IMG/VR virus record: IMGVR_UViG_3300042992_001103
Span: 1-36,735 of that record
Strand: one strand, 5' to 3'
DNA: 36,735 nucleotides
Origin: a virus
Made by a program: the position numbers and the translations under genes. This document shows positions 6,947 to 13,807 of the stretch, piece by piece. The notes below the pieces were generated by a model, which was not told where the DNA came from, made no database searches, and saw only the letters and a program-made list of their open reading frames with translations. Positions within the stretch are counted from its first letter, which is position 1; each line of letters opens with the position of its first letter.

Positions 6947-7296
6947 TTCTCTTCCTCCTTTGGTTGGGCCGCCTTCTTGAACTCTGCGGCGGCGAGCAGA
7001 AGCTCGTAGGTAGCCTCTCCCAGGACTTTGATCTGGACGGTGGTGTATCCGCCAGAGCTGGTGATCGAGAAGCTGGATTCGTCTCGGGTTGCTTGCTCTG
7101 ACTGCTGGCGGGCGTATTCACGAGCGGCGGGCTGAACACTCACCGGCAGATCGCCAATGGGGTCCTGCTGCGCGTCATCTGGCTGCTCTGGCTCGTCCTC
7201 GCCTTGACCGAGGTGATTCATGTGGGTTCTCGGTTTTCCACATTCAGCGCATCCGATGCGCCCTGCGGCTTGTCTGTATGGGTGTGGTGTGTTCAT
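6943..7296 (-). CDS. Hypothetical protein, 117 residues, possible zinc-binding N terminus
   Basis: I chose the ATG at 7296 (MNTPHPYRQAAGRIGCAECG) because it overlaps the upstream stop. The N terminus has C16-x2-C19 plus nearby His, a possible half zinc site. The middle is rich in E, Q and D and looks disordered. Residues about 75-105 form a beta hairpin-helix unit (GYTTVQIKVLGEATYELLLA). Function unknown. Confidence 0.7.
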   Translation of the reverse strand: MNTPHPYRQAAGRIGCAECGKPRTHMNHLGQGEDEPEQPDDAQQDPIGDLPVSVQPAAREYARQQSEQATRDESSFSITSSGGYTTVQIKVLGEATYELLLAAAEFKKAAQPKEEEK

Positions 7297-7844
7297 TGGA
7301 TAAGTGATGCGATGTTCGGGGTGAACTTGCTGGCTCTGTCTGAGTATAGGGTCCACTCCAGCGGGGTTCCGAAAAGGTCGGCCTCACTGCGTCCGATGGA
7401 GAGACGCTCCGCGGCTGCGTGCTCCCTCCAGAGTGGAAGATGTGGGTGAACCTTGATGGCGTATGTGGTGGATGGGTCGCTCTTGGTTTTCATCTCCCTG
7501 CCGTTGAAGTGCAGGAGGAGGTAGCACCGGGCTCCGAACTCCGCGCGCTTGAGCATGTGACTGAACTGCTTTGGGTGCGCTTTGCCGGCCTGGTGGATGG
7601 GGTAGCTGGCCTGCGAGCAGACCTTGGCTTCGATGATGATCTGCTGTCCGGTTCCAGACACGATTCCCTCGAAGTCAGGCAGGGACGGGATGGGCTGCCA
7701 TCTTGGTATGCCATGGTCGTCATTCATCATAACCACCTGGGTTCCGTATCGTCCCATCGTCAGAATCCCCTGCTCTTCGAGCTTGTGAGCCCTGAAGAGA
7801 ATGAGATTCTCGAAGTCCTTGCCTGACAACCTTTCGGGGATCAT
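7293..7844 (-). CDS. RecU-like Holliday-junction resolvase family nuclease (PD-(D/E)xK fold)
   Basis: The 183-residue protein shows the ordered motifs of RecU/PD-(D/E)xK nucleases: E12 in GKDFEN, D57 and E59 in LPDFEGIV, E72-A-K74 in IIIEAKV, and a following H/Q-rich helix (PKQFSHML). These residues would bind two metal ions and cut DNA junctions or ends. The start at 7844 has AAGGAG six bases upstream and overlaps the previous stop. Longer in-frame starts lack a ribosome site. With the ERF protein and the helicase it forms a phage recombination-replication set. Confidence 0.75.
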   Translation of the reverse strand: MIPERLSGKDFENLILFRAHKLEEQGILTMGRYGTQVVMMNDDHGIPRWQPIPSLPDFEGIVSGTGQQIIIEAKVCSQASYPIHQAGKAHPKQFSHMLKRAEFGARCYLLLHFNGREMKTKSDPSTTYAIKVHPHLPLWREHAAAERLSIGRSEADLFGTPLEWTLYSDRASKFTPNIASLIQ

Positions 7845-8125
7845 GGCTTCTCCTTTATCTCGGGGTAGATGTCCTTGTTCCAGCTCTCTCCTTTTTTGGG
7901 CGGCATCCACTCCTCCTCAATTCGGACGTTCTGGTAAGTGACCTTCGCGCTAAGGCACAGAAGCCCGTCCTTCTGACATCCGGACTGCATTATGATCCTA
8001 TGTGCCTCCTCTGCTGATACTGTGCGGGGCGTTCGGACAATCTTGATTCTGAGCCAGCGACGGCGCAGCTTCCAGAAGGCCCCGTAAAGCCACTTCATGA
8101 GATCCGAGCGCTTAGCTGTTTTCAT
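7841..8125 (-). CDS. Hypothetical protein, 94 residues
   Basis: A strongly basic, aromatic N terminus (MKWLYGAFWKLRRRWLRIKI) is followed by a compact region with two cysteines (QSGCQKDGLLCLSAKVTYQN). The N-terminal segment is amphipathic and could bind membrane or nucleic acid. No family recognised. It overlaps both neighbours by four bases. Confidence 0.65.
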   Translation of the reverse strand: MKTAKRSDLMKWLYGAFWKLRRRWLRIKIVRTPRTVSAEEAHRIIMQSGCQKDGLLCLSAKVTYQNVRIEEEWMPPKKGESWNKDIYPEIKEKP

Positions 8126-8430
8126 TCCAGTGTGATTTCGAGCTGGTTCGGGTCTGGTAGATCCGCCTCACAAGAGTCCGAGAACTTCTTGGAGAAGCTG
8201 ATCGCAACTTTGATGCGGCTGTCCTTGTCGGCCTGGGCGCCGGATTCAGCCTTGCGGTCGGTGATGATGATCTTGGTGGCGATGGAGACCTCCTGCTCTT
8301 GCTTGAGCATCTCCCCGATGTCTGCCCAATTACGGGAGAGGAGCAGGGCGAGCTCTTCGGTGGTCTTGTTGATGATCGCTGTCGCGTGTTCCGATTCAGG
8401 CGAGACTTCTTCTGTTTTTGGTTTGGCCAT
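8122..8430 (-). CDS. Hypothetical protein, 102 residues, behind a C/A-rich leader
   Basis: The protein has a helical first half (TTEELALLLSRNWADIGEML) and a beta-like second half (VSIATKIIITDRKAESGAQA and RIKVAISFSKKFSDSCEADL). I do not recognise it. Directly before the ATG is AACCCAAACCAAACCAA with no Shine-Dalgarno site. The start overlaps the end of the 8396-8581 frame. Confidence 0.75.
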   Translation of the reverse strand: MAKPKTEEVSPESEHATAIINKTTEELALLLSRNWADIGEMLKQEQEVSIATKIIITDRKAESGAQADKDSRIKVAISFSKKFSDSCEADLPDPNQLEITLE

Positions 8431-8581
8431 TTGGTTTGGTTTGGGTTTTCTTCTCCGCTACTAACCTCAGCACCACACTGCGCAGTGCTATGGAGCAATA
8501 ACCGCGGATGGTCTTTGCTTTTGAAATTCTCTGCTGGATGGACTTGCACCCTGGGCAGCGGTAGTTATTCAGCTTTGGCAT
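8396..8581 (-). CDS. Possible small zinc protein, 61 residues
   Basis: The frame starts at an ATG 17 bases inside the upstream gene and gives MPKLNNYRCPGCKSIQQRIS, with a CxxC knuckle and a third cysteine (RGYCSIAL). The C terminus is basic (KTQTKPNGQTKNRRSLA). The last 35 bases overlap the next gene and include its C/A leader. The CPGC motif favours a real product, but no second CxxC completes a zinc ribbon. Confidence 0.45.
   Translation of the reverse strand: MPKLNNYRCPGCKSIQQRISKAKTIRGYCSIALRSVVLRLVAEKKTQTKPNGQTKNRRSLA
8431..8449 (-). promoter_or_regulatory. C/A-rich translation leader
   Basis: On the minus strand the 19 bases before the ATG at 8430 read as repeats of AACC(C/A)AA, with no purine-rich ribosome site. 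The same kind of leader precedes the genes at 13637, 20319, 21853 and 35775. Confidence 0.6.
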
Positions 8582-8861
8582 AGAACTTTACTATCTGGTC
8601 GAGGACGTGGTTCCTAACGCGGCGAATGTGCTTACAGCGCATGGAGTCGTAAGGTTTGCGAACCTCTTTCCAGCGCTTGTATCGACGCCCGATGAAGTCC
8701 ATGCACTCGCAGTGCCCAAGCCCGCCATGAGCCGACAGATCGACGGCGTAGGCGACTCCTGTTTCGGACTGACTGTGGGCAAGGTAGCAGCCTCGTCCTG
8801 TTCGGACAATTCGCATCCCATCCAGTGTTCTTTCTTCAGCAAGGTCTTCATCTATGCCCAT
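8565..8861 (-). CDS. SWIM-type zinc-finger protein
   Basis: The 98-residue protein has C51-x-C53, then 22 residues, then C76-x-H78, in the context GHCECMDF and MRCKHIRRVRNHVLD. CxC...CxH is the SWIM zinc-finger signature found in DNA-binding and recombination-associated proteins (for example the Shu2/Sws1 family and some helicases). Preceding beta strands (GCYLAHSQSETGVAYAVDLS) fit the SWIM fold. The start ATG overlaps the end of the KH-domain gene by 10 bases. It probably binds DNA or the KH protein's partner; that is inference. Confidence 0.75.
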   Translation of the reverse strand: MGIDEDLAEERTLDGMRIVRTGRGCYLAHSQSETGVAYAVDLSAHGGLGHCECMDFIGRRYKRWKEVRKPYDSMRCKHIRRVRNHVLDQIVKFYAKAE

Positions 8862-9400
8862 TCAAGTTTGAGGTTGAGGTTCACGCCCTGAGCCATGCCG
8901 GCGGCACGGAGGACGTTGGAAAGGGACAGCTCGAACGGAGGATCCATCAGCGCGCGCTGGAGATACTCCTCGATGCGGATGGTGACGGTGGCTGTGGTCT
9001 CGGACTTCTCCTCGATGATCCAGGCTGAGGTCGGGACGATGGATTCGATGATGTCCTCAACCAGCCTTCCGATTACCTTCCGGTTCCACCTCGGATTGAA
9101 CAGGACAGGCAGGCTGGCGTTCATCTTCCGTGGACCATCAGGCTCCAGCAGCTTCACAGCGATGGGGCTGAGCTCCTGAATGACGCTGGCGAGCCAGATG
9201 ATGCGAGAGATGCTGGCGATGACGTTGCCTTGCTTTCCTACACAGCGCCCGTGGTCCTGCGGTGAGACCCGGAAGCTGATGATGCGCTGCTCCTCGTCGT
9301 ATTCCACGAACGGTGTCTCAGATCCCTTGGTGATTGAACGGACTATCTCCGTAAGCAGGTCGGGTATGGTGAGTTTGGATTTGGTTGGTTTGGATTTCAT
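8852..9400 (-). CDS. Tandem KH-domain protein (KhpA-like N-terminal domain)
   Basis: Residues 10-75 match the single-KH RNA-binding protein KhpA: LTEIVRSITKGSETPFVEYD, then FRVSPQDHGRCVGKQGNVIA with the GxxG loop GKQG at 55-58, then SISRIIWLA. The remaining half (about 105-182) repeats the same strand-helix pattern (LVEDIIESIVPTSAWIIEEK, TATVTIRIEEYLQRALMDPP, LSNVLRAAGMAQGVNLNLKL) but lacks GxxG, so it reads as a degenerate second KH domain. The role is presumably RNA or single-stranded DNA binding. It has no clear ribosome site; the upstream gene ends 20 bases before. Confidence 0.75.
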   Translation of the reverse strand: MKSKPTKSKLTIPDLLTEIVRSITKGSETPFVEYDEEQRIISFRVSPQDHGRCVGKQGNVIASISRIIWLASVIQELSPIAVKLLEPDGPRKMNASLPVLFNPRWNRKVIGRLVEDIIESIVPTSAWIIEEKSETTATVTIRIEEYLQRALMDPPFELSLSNVLRAAGMAQGVNLNLKLEWA

Positions 9401-9420
9401 GCTTGTCAGCGTGATGTCAC

Positions 9421-9657
9421 CTACTCTGTAAATTCGATCTCTGGAAGTCGAGCACTATTCTTCCGTGGTGGTAGTTTCGCAAAGAGTTCTTCGCATTGCT
9501 GGTATGCCAGCTCTGGGACCGCTTGCTTGTGGGATGCGACCCGGTTGAACATCTTCTTCCAGTCGTCAAACGGGGTTCCCGGGCCTCGGTCTTTCTCCTC
9601 CAATGAGTCATAGACCATCTCGATGAACTCGTCCCGGATTTTATCGAGGTAGCTCAT
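9421..9657 (-). CDS. Hypothetical protein, 78 residues
   Basis: The ATG at 9657 overlaps the helicase stop (ATGA), giving MSYLDKIRDEFIEMVYDSLE. The protein is helical and charged and ends PPRKNSARLPEIEFTE. Unrecognised. Being coupled directly to the replicative helicase, it may be a helicase partner, but nothing in the sequence proves it. Confidence 0.7.
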   Translation of the reverse strand: MSYLDKIRDEFIEMVYDSLEEKDRGPGTPFDDWKKMFNRVASHKQAVPELAYQQCEELFAKLPPRKNSARLPEIEFTE

Positions 9658-10940
9658 TCTGATGCCTCCGAGAATCGTGTGTATTGAGGCTCCCACTTGA
9701 TTGGGATTTCACTGCCTGGTGCTGAGCGGGCGGCGATGACGCTGATCTTGCGGCCATTCCCCTCCTCCTCGATTGCAAGCACGCAGTTGGCGTCCTGACC
9801 GAGCGCGCGTGACTCGCGGAGCTTCCCCTGCTCGCTGAGTTGGCTCAGAAGGATGACCACGCAGTTGCAGGCCCCTGCGGCTTCCTTGAGAAGTCCTGAA
9901 ATGCTGGCTACCTCGCGCTCGCGGGTGTCTCCGTCATTCCGGATTCCTTTTGCGAGCTGGGCATAGTCCACTACGGCCAGGTCGAGTCCTGTGGTGGCTT
10001 TTAAGCGGTGCATCTCTGCGACGATGTGCTCGATCTTTTTGGTCTTCTCGAAGACGTGGATGTTCCACTGTGCGATGCGCGCTGCTGCCTTTGTGAGTCG
10101 CTCAAATTCGTTGGGTCCCTTGTCAAAGATGTCGCGTGGCATCGGTCCGTCCATCTTGAGGCTTCGGATGTTCACGCCAGCCTGACTTGCGAGCATACGC
10201 TCTGCGTTTTGGCGACCAGACATCTCCAATGAGAACAGGGCTACGGCTTTTCCGGCTGCTGCTACGTTCTCCACGATGTTCCCGGCGAGGGCTGACTTGC
10301 CGCGCTTGGTTTCTCCGGCGATGATCACCAGGTCTGAGCGGCAGAACGGGCCGGCAGCGCGATCGAGCCCGAGTCCGAGTTCGATGGTTTCGTGATCCTC
10401 ATTGTCTCCGTTGAGCTTGCTGGTGATGGCTGCGATCGCGTCCTGCACGAACCCCTTGATCCCTGTCTTGCTCTCTACGGGGCGAGTGGTCACTCCTGAG
10501 AGCTGGTCACGCACCTCGTCTAGGAGCTCCGTGGTGGGCTCGGACAAGTCGAAGGCTCTCGCCATAAGCCTGGAGCCAATCTCGTGCATCCTGCGGGCTG
10601 CTGCGCACTCCAGTAGGGCGTTGATGTGAGACGGGGCGGTGTGGATGAGCGTGTCGGCGTAGATCGCTTCCTTGAGGCTCTCTTTCTCGCCGTCCCGTGT
10701 GAGCTTTCCGTGGGTTCTCATTCTCTGGATGAGATCTAGCCAGTCAAACTCCTGGCTGTCGGCCCACATGCCCATCATACAGACGAACACGGTGTCGAGC
10801 GGTGAGGCGAAGTGGTGAGCGGTGATTCCTGCTGACTTGGCGAGAGCCCCGGCGCGGAGGAGGTCGGACCTCATGCAGGAGATCAGGCCAATGGCTGCGT
10901 CTTCCTGCTTTTGGATAAATGGTTGGATGGGTTGGCTCAT
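9654..10940 (-). CDS. DnaB-type replicative DNA helicase
   Basis: From the ATG at 10940 the product is 428 residues. An N-terminal helical domain (about 1-150) precedes the RecA-type motor: Walker A GETKRGKS at about 209-216, the DnaB segment ALFSLEMSGRQNAERMLASQ, Walker B DLAVVDYAQL and the late motif VVILLSQLSEQGKLRESRAL. DnaB unwinds DNA at the phage fork as a hexamer. An upstream in-frame start at 11021 would add 27 residues, but the chosen start has the ATGA overlap with the preceding gene. The preceding replisome-organizer-like gene fits a role in loading it. Confidence 0.92.
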   Translation of the reverse strand: MSQPIQPFIQKQEDAAIGLISCMRSDLLRAGALAKSAGITAHHFASPLDTVFVCMMGMWADSQEFDWLDLIQRMRTHGKLTRDGEKESLKEAIYADTLIHTAPSHINALLECAAARRMHEIGSRLMARAFDLSEPTTELLDEVRDQLSGVTTRPVESKTGIKGFVQDAIAAITSKLNGDNEDHETIELGLGLDRAAGPFCRSDLVIIAGETKRGKSALAGNIVENVAAAGKAVALFSLEMSGRQNAERMLASQAGVNIRSLKMDGPMPRDIFDKGPNEFERLTKAAARIAQWNIHVFEKTKKIEHIVAEMHRLKATTGLDLAVVDYAQLAKGIRNDGDTREREVASISGLLKEAAGACNCVVILLSQLSEQGKLRESRALGQDANCVLAIEEEGNGRKISVIAARSAPGSEIPIKWEPQYTRFSEASE

Positions 10941-11290
10941 ACCGTGACTTTCTTCGGTGCTGGTTTCGGTGCCTGCGTGACTCCTGCCTTCTGACTCGGG
11001 AGGTAGCCGCATGACTTCCATGAACGGATCTTAGCCTGCCAGTTCTTTGGCCATTTCTCGGCCTCGTTCTTGTGGAAGAAGTAGTCGCCGTCTGACTCTG
11101 CGACAGCGATGGACTTGCAGAACGCGCGCATCTCTTCGATGGTCGCCTTGTGGGTGCTTTTCCTCTTCGGGGCTGGATCAACGATCACCATGTCTTCCTG
11201 TGGTTGGTCGAGCATGGACTCGAAGATGTTGGCGAGCGTTCGCATGATGGTGATGGCGGATTTAAGGACCGCTGGTGACGGAAGCTTCAT
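10937..11290 (-). CDS. Possible replisome-organizer-like or helicase-loading protein
   Basis: The 117-residue protein has near its C terminus DGDYFFHKNEAEKWPKNWQA and KIRSWKSCGYLPSQK. This resembles the W-x-x-T/K-W-R-x-W signature at the ends of phage replication initiator or organizer proteins that contact DnaB. The N-terminal winged-helix domain usual in that family is missing, so this may be a stand-alone C-terminal module. It overlaps the helicase start by four bases and the gene before it by four bases. The assignment rests on motif similarity and gene order. Confidence 0.5.
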   Translation of the reverse strand: MKLPSPAVLKSAITIMRTLANIFESMLDQPQEDMVIVDPAPKRKSTHKATIEEMRAFCKSIAVAESDGDYFFHKNEAEKWPKNWQAKIRSWKSCGYLPSQKAGVTQAPKPAPKKVTV

Positions 11291-11625
11291 TGGTAGTCAG
11301 CTACGCACTTCGTAATGTCGCCCAGACGCTTCCCGGTCCTGCGGATGTATTTCATGCAGAGAGGAGCGAGCGTCTTGGCTCTTTCCTCGGAGAGCTCTTT
11401 CAGCGAGTCCACGACCTCTTTCTTTTCGAGGGTGTAGCGCAGCGCCCAGTATCCGTTGGCCTTCTTGAAGAGGATGCCGGCTTCCAGGTCAGCGATGCGC
11501 TGAGCCTTGCGCGCCTCTCTGGCGAGCTTTTTGGACGCTTCCAGTTCCAGCTTGGCATTGCGCGCCCGCTTCTTCTCCTCCCGCTTGATCAGCCTCTCGG
11601 CTTTCTTGGTGAGTCCTGTTTTCAT
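11287..11625 (-). CDS. Basic coiled-coil protein, 112 residues
   Basis: The first 50 residues are a long K/R/E/A helix (KKAERLIKREEKKRARNAKL), followed by a short globular region with YWALRYTLEKKEVVDSLKEL. I do not recognise a family. High basicity fits nucleic-acid binding. It lies between the ERF annealing protein and the replication genes with four-base overlaps on both sides. Confidence 0.7.
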   Translation of the reverse strand: MKTGLTKKAERLIKREEKKRARNAKLELEASKKLAREARKAQRIADLEAGILFKKANGYWALRYTLEKKEVVDSLKELSEERAKTLAPLCMKYIRRTGKRLGDITKCVADYQ

Positions 11626-12611
11626 TGGATTTTGCTCCAGTGTTCGTGGGCCTTGGCGATCTGCGCGGCTTCGTGCTGAAGGTCTGGGCTGGATGCCTTG
11701 AGGTCCTTCTTCTGATAGCTGTTGTGCAGAGTTTCAATCTCCTCACGGCTGAAGGAGTCGAGACGCTTTCCGCGGTAGGCTGGTGACTTGATGCAGGCGA
11801 TGAGATGCTCGGGCCATGGCAGTTCGGCTGCTGGTTTTGGCGGGGGCTGCGGAATCTCGCTGCCCTTGACCAGCTTGCAGTTTTCGAGTCCTGGGATTTC
11901 GTCGGGTGGGGCAGATGTCTTCGGCGTGACGCTCTTGGCCGAGTCTGCGCGAGACCGCTGCACTCCATCGTTCTCATCGAGAACCCTTACAGGCTTCTCC
12001 TTGTCCCATGCCTCCTGAATCTTCTGGCGCATGTCTGCCGCGAGACCCTGATACTTCTTGCGCTCTGCCTCTGTGGTGGCGTCCATCGCGTTTTTTTCGT
12101 GCTGAGATAGGATGGTCTGCATTGCCCCAAGGTCGCGGGCGGATACAGCGTAGTCCTCTGGTCTATTGCGCGCGGCCCGCTCTGCCCACTCGGCGTCGTC
12201 GTCCACGGACGGTATGCACATCATAGCTTGCAGCGCATAGCGCCGGCAGTAGGTGATGGCACTTCCGAGGGCCTGAAGGTCATTGGCCTTGGTGGGAGTC
12301 ACGGTCAGCGTGGAGCAGATGGACTCACCGCTGGAGTGAAGCAGGATGGTCTCAAGGTATGTGCCCTTGGTGTCTGAGCCTACCAGTTGCAGGATGCTGA
12401 GCCCGTTGCTGGCGAGCGGCTCCTTGCAGACGGCAAGCACATCACCGAGGCTGGCGTAGCTGCTCTTGAAGAATGGGTTCGCTGCGCCCTTTACGGCTGC
12501 TCCGATGTGTTTGTGGGCCTCGGCAAGAGCGGAGGCTATCTTGGCGCCGAACCTGCGTTCGGATTGCATTTCGTTCTGTGGTATCATGATGTCGGCGTTG
12601 GATTCGTTCAT
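11622..12611 (-). CDS. erf: ERF-family single-strand annealing protein
   Basis: The 329-residue protein has an ERF domain at about residues 22-155: AKIASALAEAHKHIGAAVKG, NPFFKSSYASLGDVLAVCKE, YLETILLHSSGESI and LGSAITYCRRYALQAMMCIP, which are the diagnostic ERF segments. ERF proteins anneal complementary single strands in phage recombination, as in P22. The C-terminal half is rich in charged residues and proline and probably serves as a linker to partners. It begins two bases before the end of the upstream small gene and shares its operon with the RecU-like nuclease and helicase. Confidence 0.93.
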   Translation of the reverse strand: MNESNADIMIPQNEMQSERRFGAKIASALAEAHKHIGAAVKGAANPFFKSSYASLGDVLAVCKEPLASNGLSILQLVGSDTKGTYLETILLHSSGESICSTLTVTPTKANDLQALGSAITYCRRYALQAMMCIPSVDDDAEWAERAARNRPEDYAVSARDLGAMQTILSQHEKNAMDATTEAERKKYQGLAADMRQKIQEAWDKEKPVRVLDENDGVQRSRADSAKSVTPKTSAPPDEIPGLENCKLVKGSEIPQPPPKPAAELPWPEHLIACIKSPAYRGKRLDSFSREEIETLHNSYQKKDLKASSPDLQHEAAQIAKAHEHWSKIQ

Positions 12612-12613
12612 AG

Positions 12614-12832
12614 TTAGTTTTTGGGTTGTCGTGGTCTGAATGAAAGGGACATGAATACTGGCTTGTCTGGGTCGTGGTCTGGTGACTTTGGATTGTTTTT
12701 AATCCAAGCGTCTATCCACACATCGTTGCCTTCGACTACTCCCTTTCCTGCGTAGTCTGAGTCGTTCTTGCCTTCGCGTTTCCGGTCGTTCTTAAAGAGC
12801 GATCCGCTGTTTGGTTTTTGTTCGTATGCCAT
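12614..12832 (-). CDS. Small GSLFKN-type protein (DUF736-like)
   Basis: From the ATG at 12832 the 72-residue product begins MAYEQKPNSGSLFKNDRKRE and ends VFMSLSFRPRQPKN. The GSLFKN-x-K segment, a central GKGVVEGNDVWIDAWIK strand and a final SLSF strand are the pattern of small DUF736-like proteins frequently found beside phage recombination genes; their function is not known. An in-frame start further upstream at 12865 is less likely. An AGGAG lies 13 bases upstream. Confidence 0.75.
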   Translation of the reverse strand: MAYEQKPNSGSLFKNDRKREGKNDSDYAGKGVVEGNDVWIDAWIKNNPKSPDHDPDKPVFMSLSFRPRQPKN

Positions 12833-12839
12833 ATTGAAA

Positions 12840-13637
12840 TTATCGGCTCCTGGTTGCGAACACATGGCGCTTCGTGGCGCTGACTCCGGGGAGTTCGTGT
12901 CCTGCTTTGATCATGGCTTTGACCATGGCGAGGTCGGGGGTGAGTTTTACGCAGACTGGCATGTGCTTGTAGAGAGCGTGGATGTCTGTCACCTCGATGT
13001 CGATCTCCTCCCTGAGCGCTCCTCCCGTGGGCTTCGCTTCTTCGGCGCGCTGGCGTGCGGTCATGCGCTCTTCTTCGAGTCGGCGCAGTTCACGCTCGCG
13101 GGCCTCCTGCTCTTCCTCAGCTTGGAGTTGATCCTCCAGAGCTTTGACTCTCTGGGCTGGGGTCAGCTCCTTGCCCTTGGCTGCTGCGGCCTCCGCTTTC
13201 TTGCGCGCCTCTTCCGCTAGCCTGTCAGCCTCCTGCTGGGCTTTTCTTTGCTCCTCGGCAAGTCGGGCCTCCTCGGCGCGGCGGGCGCGCTCCTGGGCTT
13301 CCTGCTCGCGGCGGCGGGCATCCTCGAATGAGCCGATGAGGTTGTTGAGGCGTTTCAGCTCAGACTCAAGCTCGTTGACGTGAGACTTGGCTGCGTCGTC
13401 GATTGCGCGGCCCATTTGAAGAAATGGCTCCTTGATTTCCTTGCGGGTCTTTTCGACAGCGGTGATGTGGGCCTTGATTTCAGCAGCGCACATCACTACT
13501 TCGTCCCGGGTGTCCAGCGTGACGCTTTTGACTCCTTGCGATTCGGCCAGGAGATACATTTTCCGATTCTCTCCCTCCTCCGTGATGTGGATGGATGGGG
13601 TTTCGCCGATGGGCGGGGCTATGATGAGTTGGTTCAT
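12840..13637 (-). CDS. Coiled-coil recombination-associated protein
   Basis: The 265-residue protein has an N-terminal region (about 30-100) with CAAEIKAHITAVEKTRKEIK and EPFLQMGRAIDDAAKS, typical of phage coiled-coil proteins found next to ERF or RecT genes. A long A/E/R/K helix spans about 100-205 (QEAQERARRAEEARLAEEQR). The C-terminal globular domain has IEVTDIHALYKHMPVCVKLT. It is the first gene of the leftward recombination-replication operon, behind a promoter with an inverted-repeat spacer and the leader AACCAAACCAAA. Its exact biochemical role is unknown. Confidence 0.8.
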   Translation of the reverse strand: MNQLIIAPPIGETPSIHITEEGENRKMYLLAESQGVKSVTLDTRDEVVMCAAEIKAHITAVEKTRKEIKEPFLQMGRAIDDAAKSHVNELESELKRLNNLIGSFEDARRREQEAQERARRAEEARLAEEQRKAQQEADRLAEEARKKAEAAAAKGKELTPAQRVKALEDQLQAEEEQEARERELRRLEEERMTARQRAEEAKPTGGALREEIDIEVTDIHALYKHMPVCVKLTPDLAMVKAMIKAGHELPGVSATKRHVFATRSR

Positions 13638-13650
13638 TTTGGTTTGGTTT
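13638..13650 (-). promoter_or_regulatory. C/A-rich translation leader
   Basis: On the minus strand AAACCAAACCAAA lies directly against the ATG at 13637 and no GGAG-type site is present within 25 bases. It is the clearest example of the leader type seen at several minus-strand starts. Confidence 0.65.
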
Positions 13651-13654
13651 GGAT

Positions 13655-13673
13655 ACTCCGGACTGTCCGAAGT
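13655..13673. repeat. 19-bp inverted repeat near the predicted transcription start
   Basis: ACT-C-CGGAC-T-GTCCG-A-AGT is symmetric except for one pair. It lies between the predicted -10 and the C/A leader. Its CGGAC/GTCCG arms resemble the arms of the 20-bp palindrome at 5652 and 18074, so it may be a variant binding site or a leader hairpin. Confidence 0.5.
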
Positions 13674-13679
13674 GGGGCG

Positions 13680-13708
13680 ACTAAATCATCTTGCTAAGAA
13701 GATGGCAA
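13680..13708 (-). promoter_or_regulatory. Candidate sigma70-type promoter with operator in the spacer
   Basis: On the minus strand TTGCCA (13708-13703) and TTTAGT (13685-13680) are separated by exactly 17 bases. The first matches the -35 consensus at five of six positions and the second the -10 at four of six. The spacer is almost entirely the perfect inverted repeat CATCTT-GCTAAG-AAGATG (13687-13704). It would drive the recombination-replication operon and be blocked by a repressor bound at the repeat. Confidence 0.5.
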
Positions 13709-13730
13709 GAAAAACTTTCAGAAATCTTTC
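13691..13730 (-). promoter_or_regulatory. 40-bp upstream element, copy A
   Basis: Aligned without gaps to 20351-20390, 28 of 40 positions are identical, including GAAGATG, AGAAAAA and AAT-x-TTT blocks. Both copies lie upstream of minus-strand genes that also carry C/A leaders. It overlaps the -35 side of the predicted promoter here. Confidence 0.5.
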
Positions 13731-13807
13731 CGCGAATAATTCGACCCTTAGCTTTTACCTGTCGTAGTTTGTCTTGCGACTTTATTCGGTGACAGTTTAT
13801 GAGGTTA

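Noticed and set aside
9654-11021. Helicase start at 11021
   Set aside because: It would overlap the preceding gene by 84 bases; the ATG at 10940 matches the operon's four-base overlap pattern.
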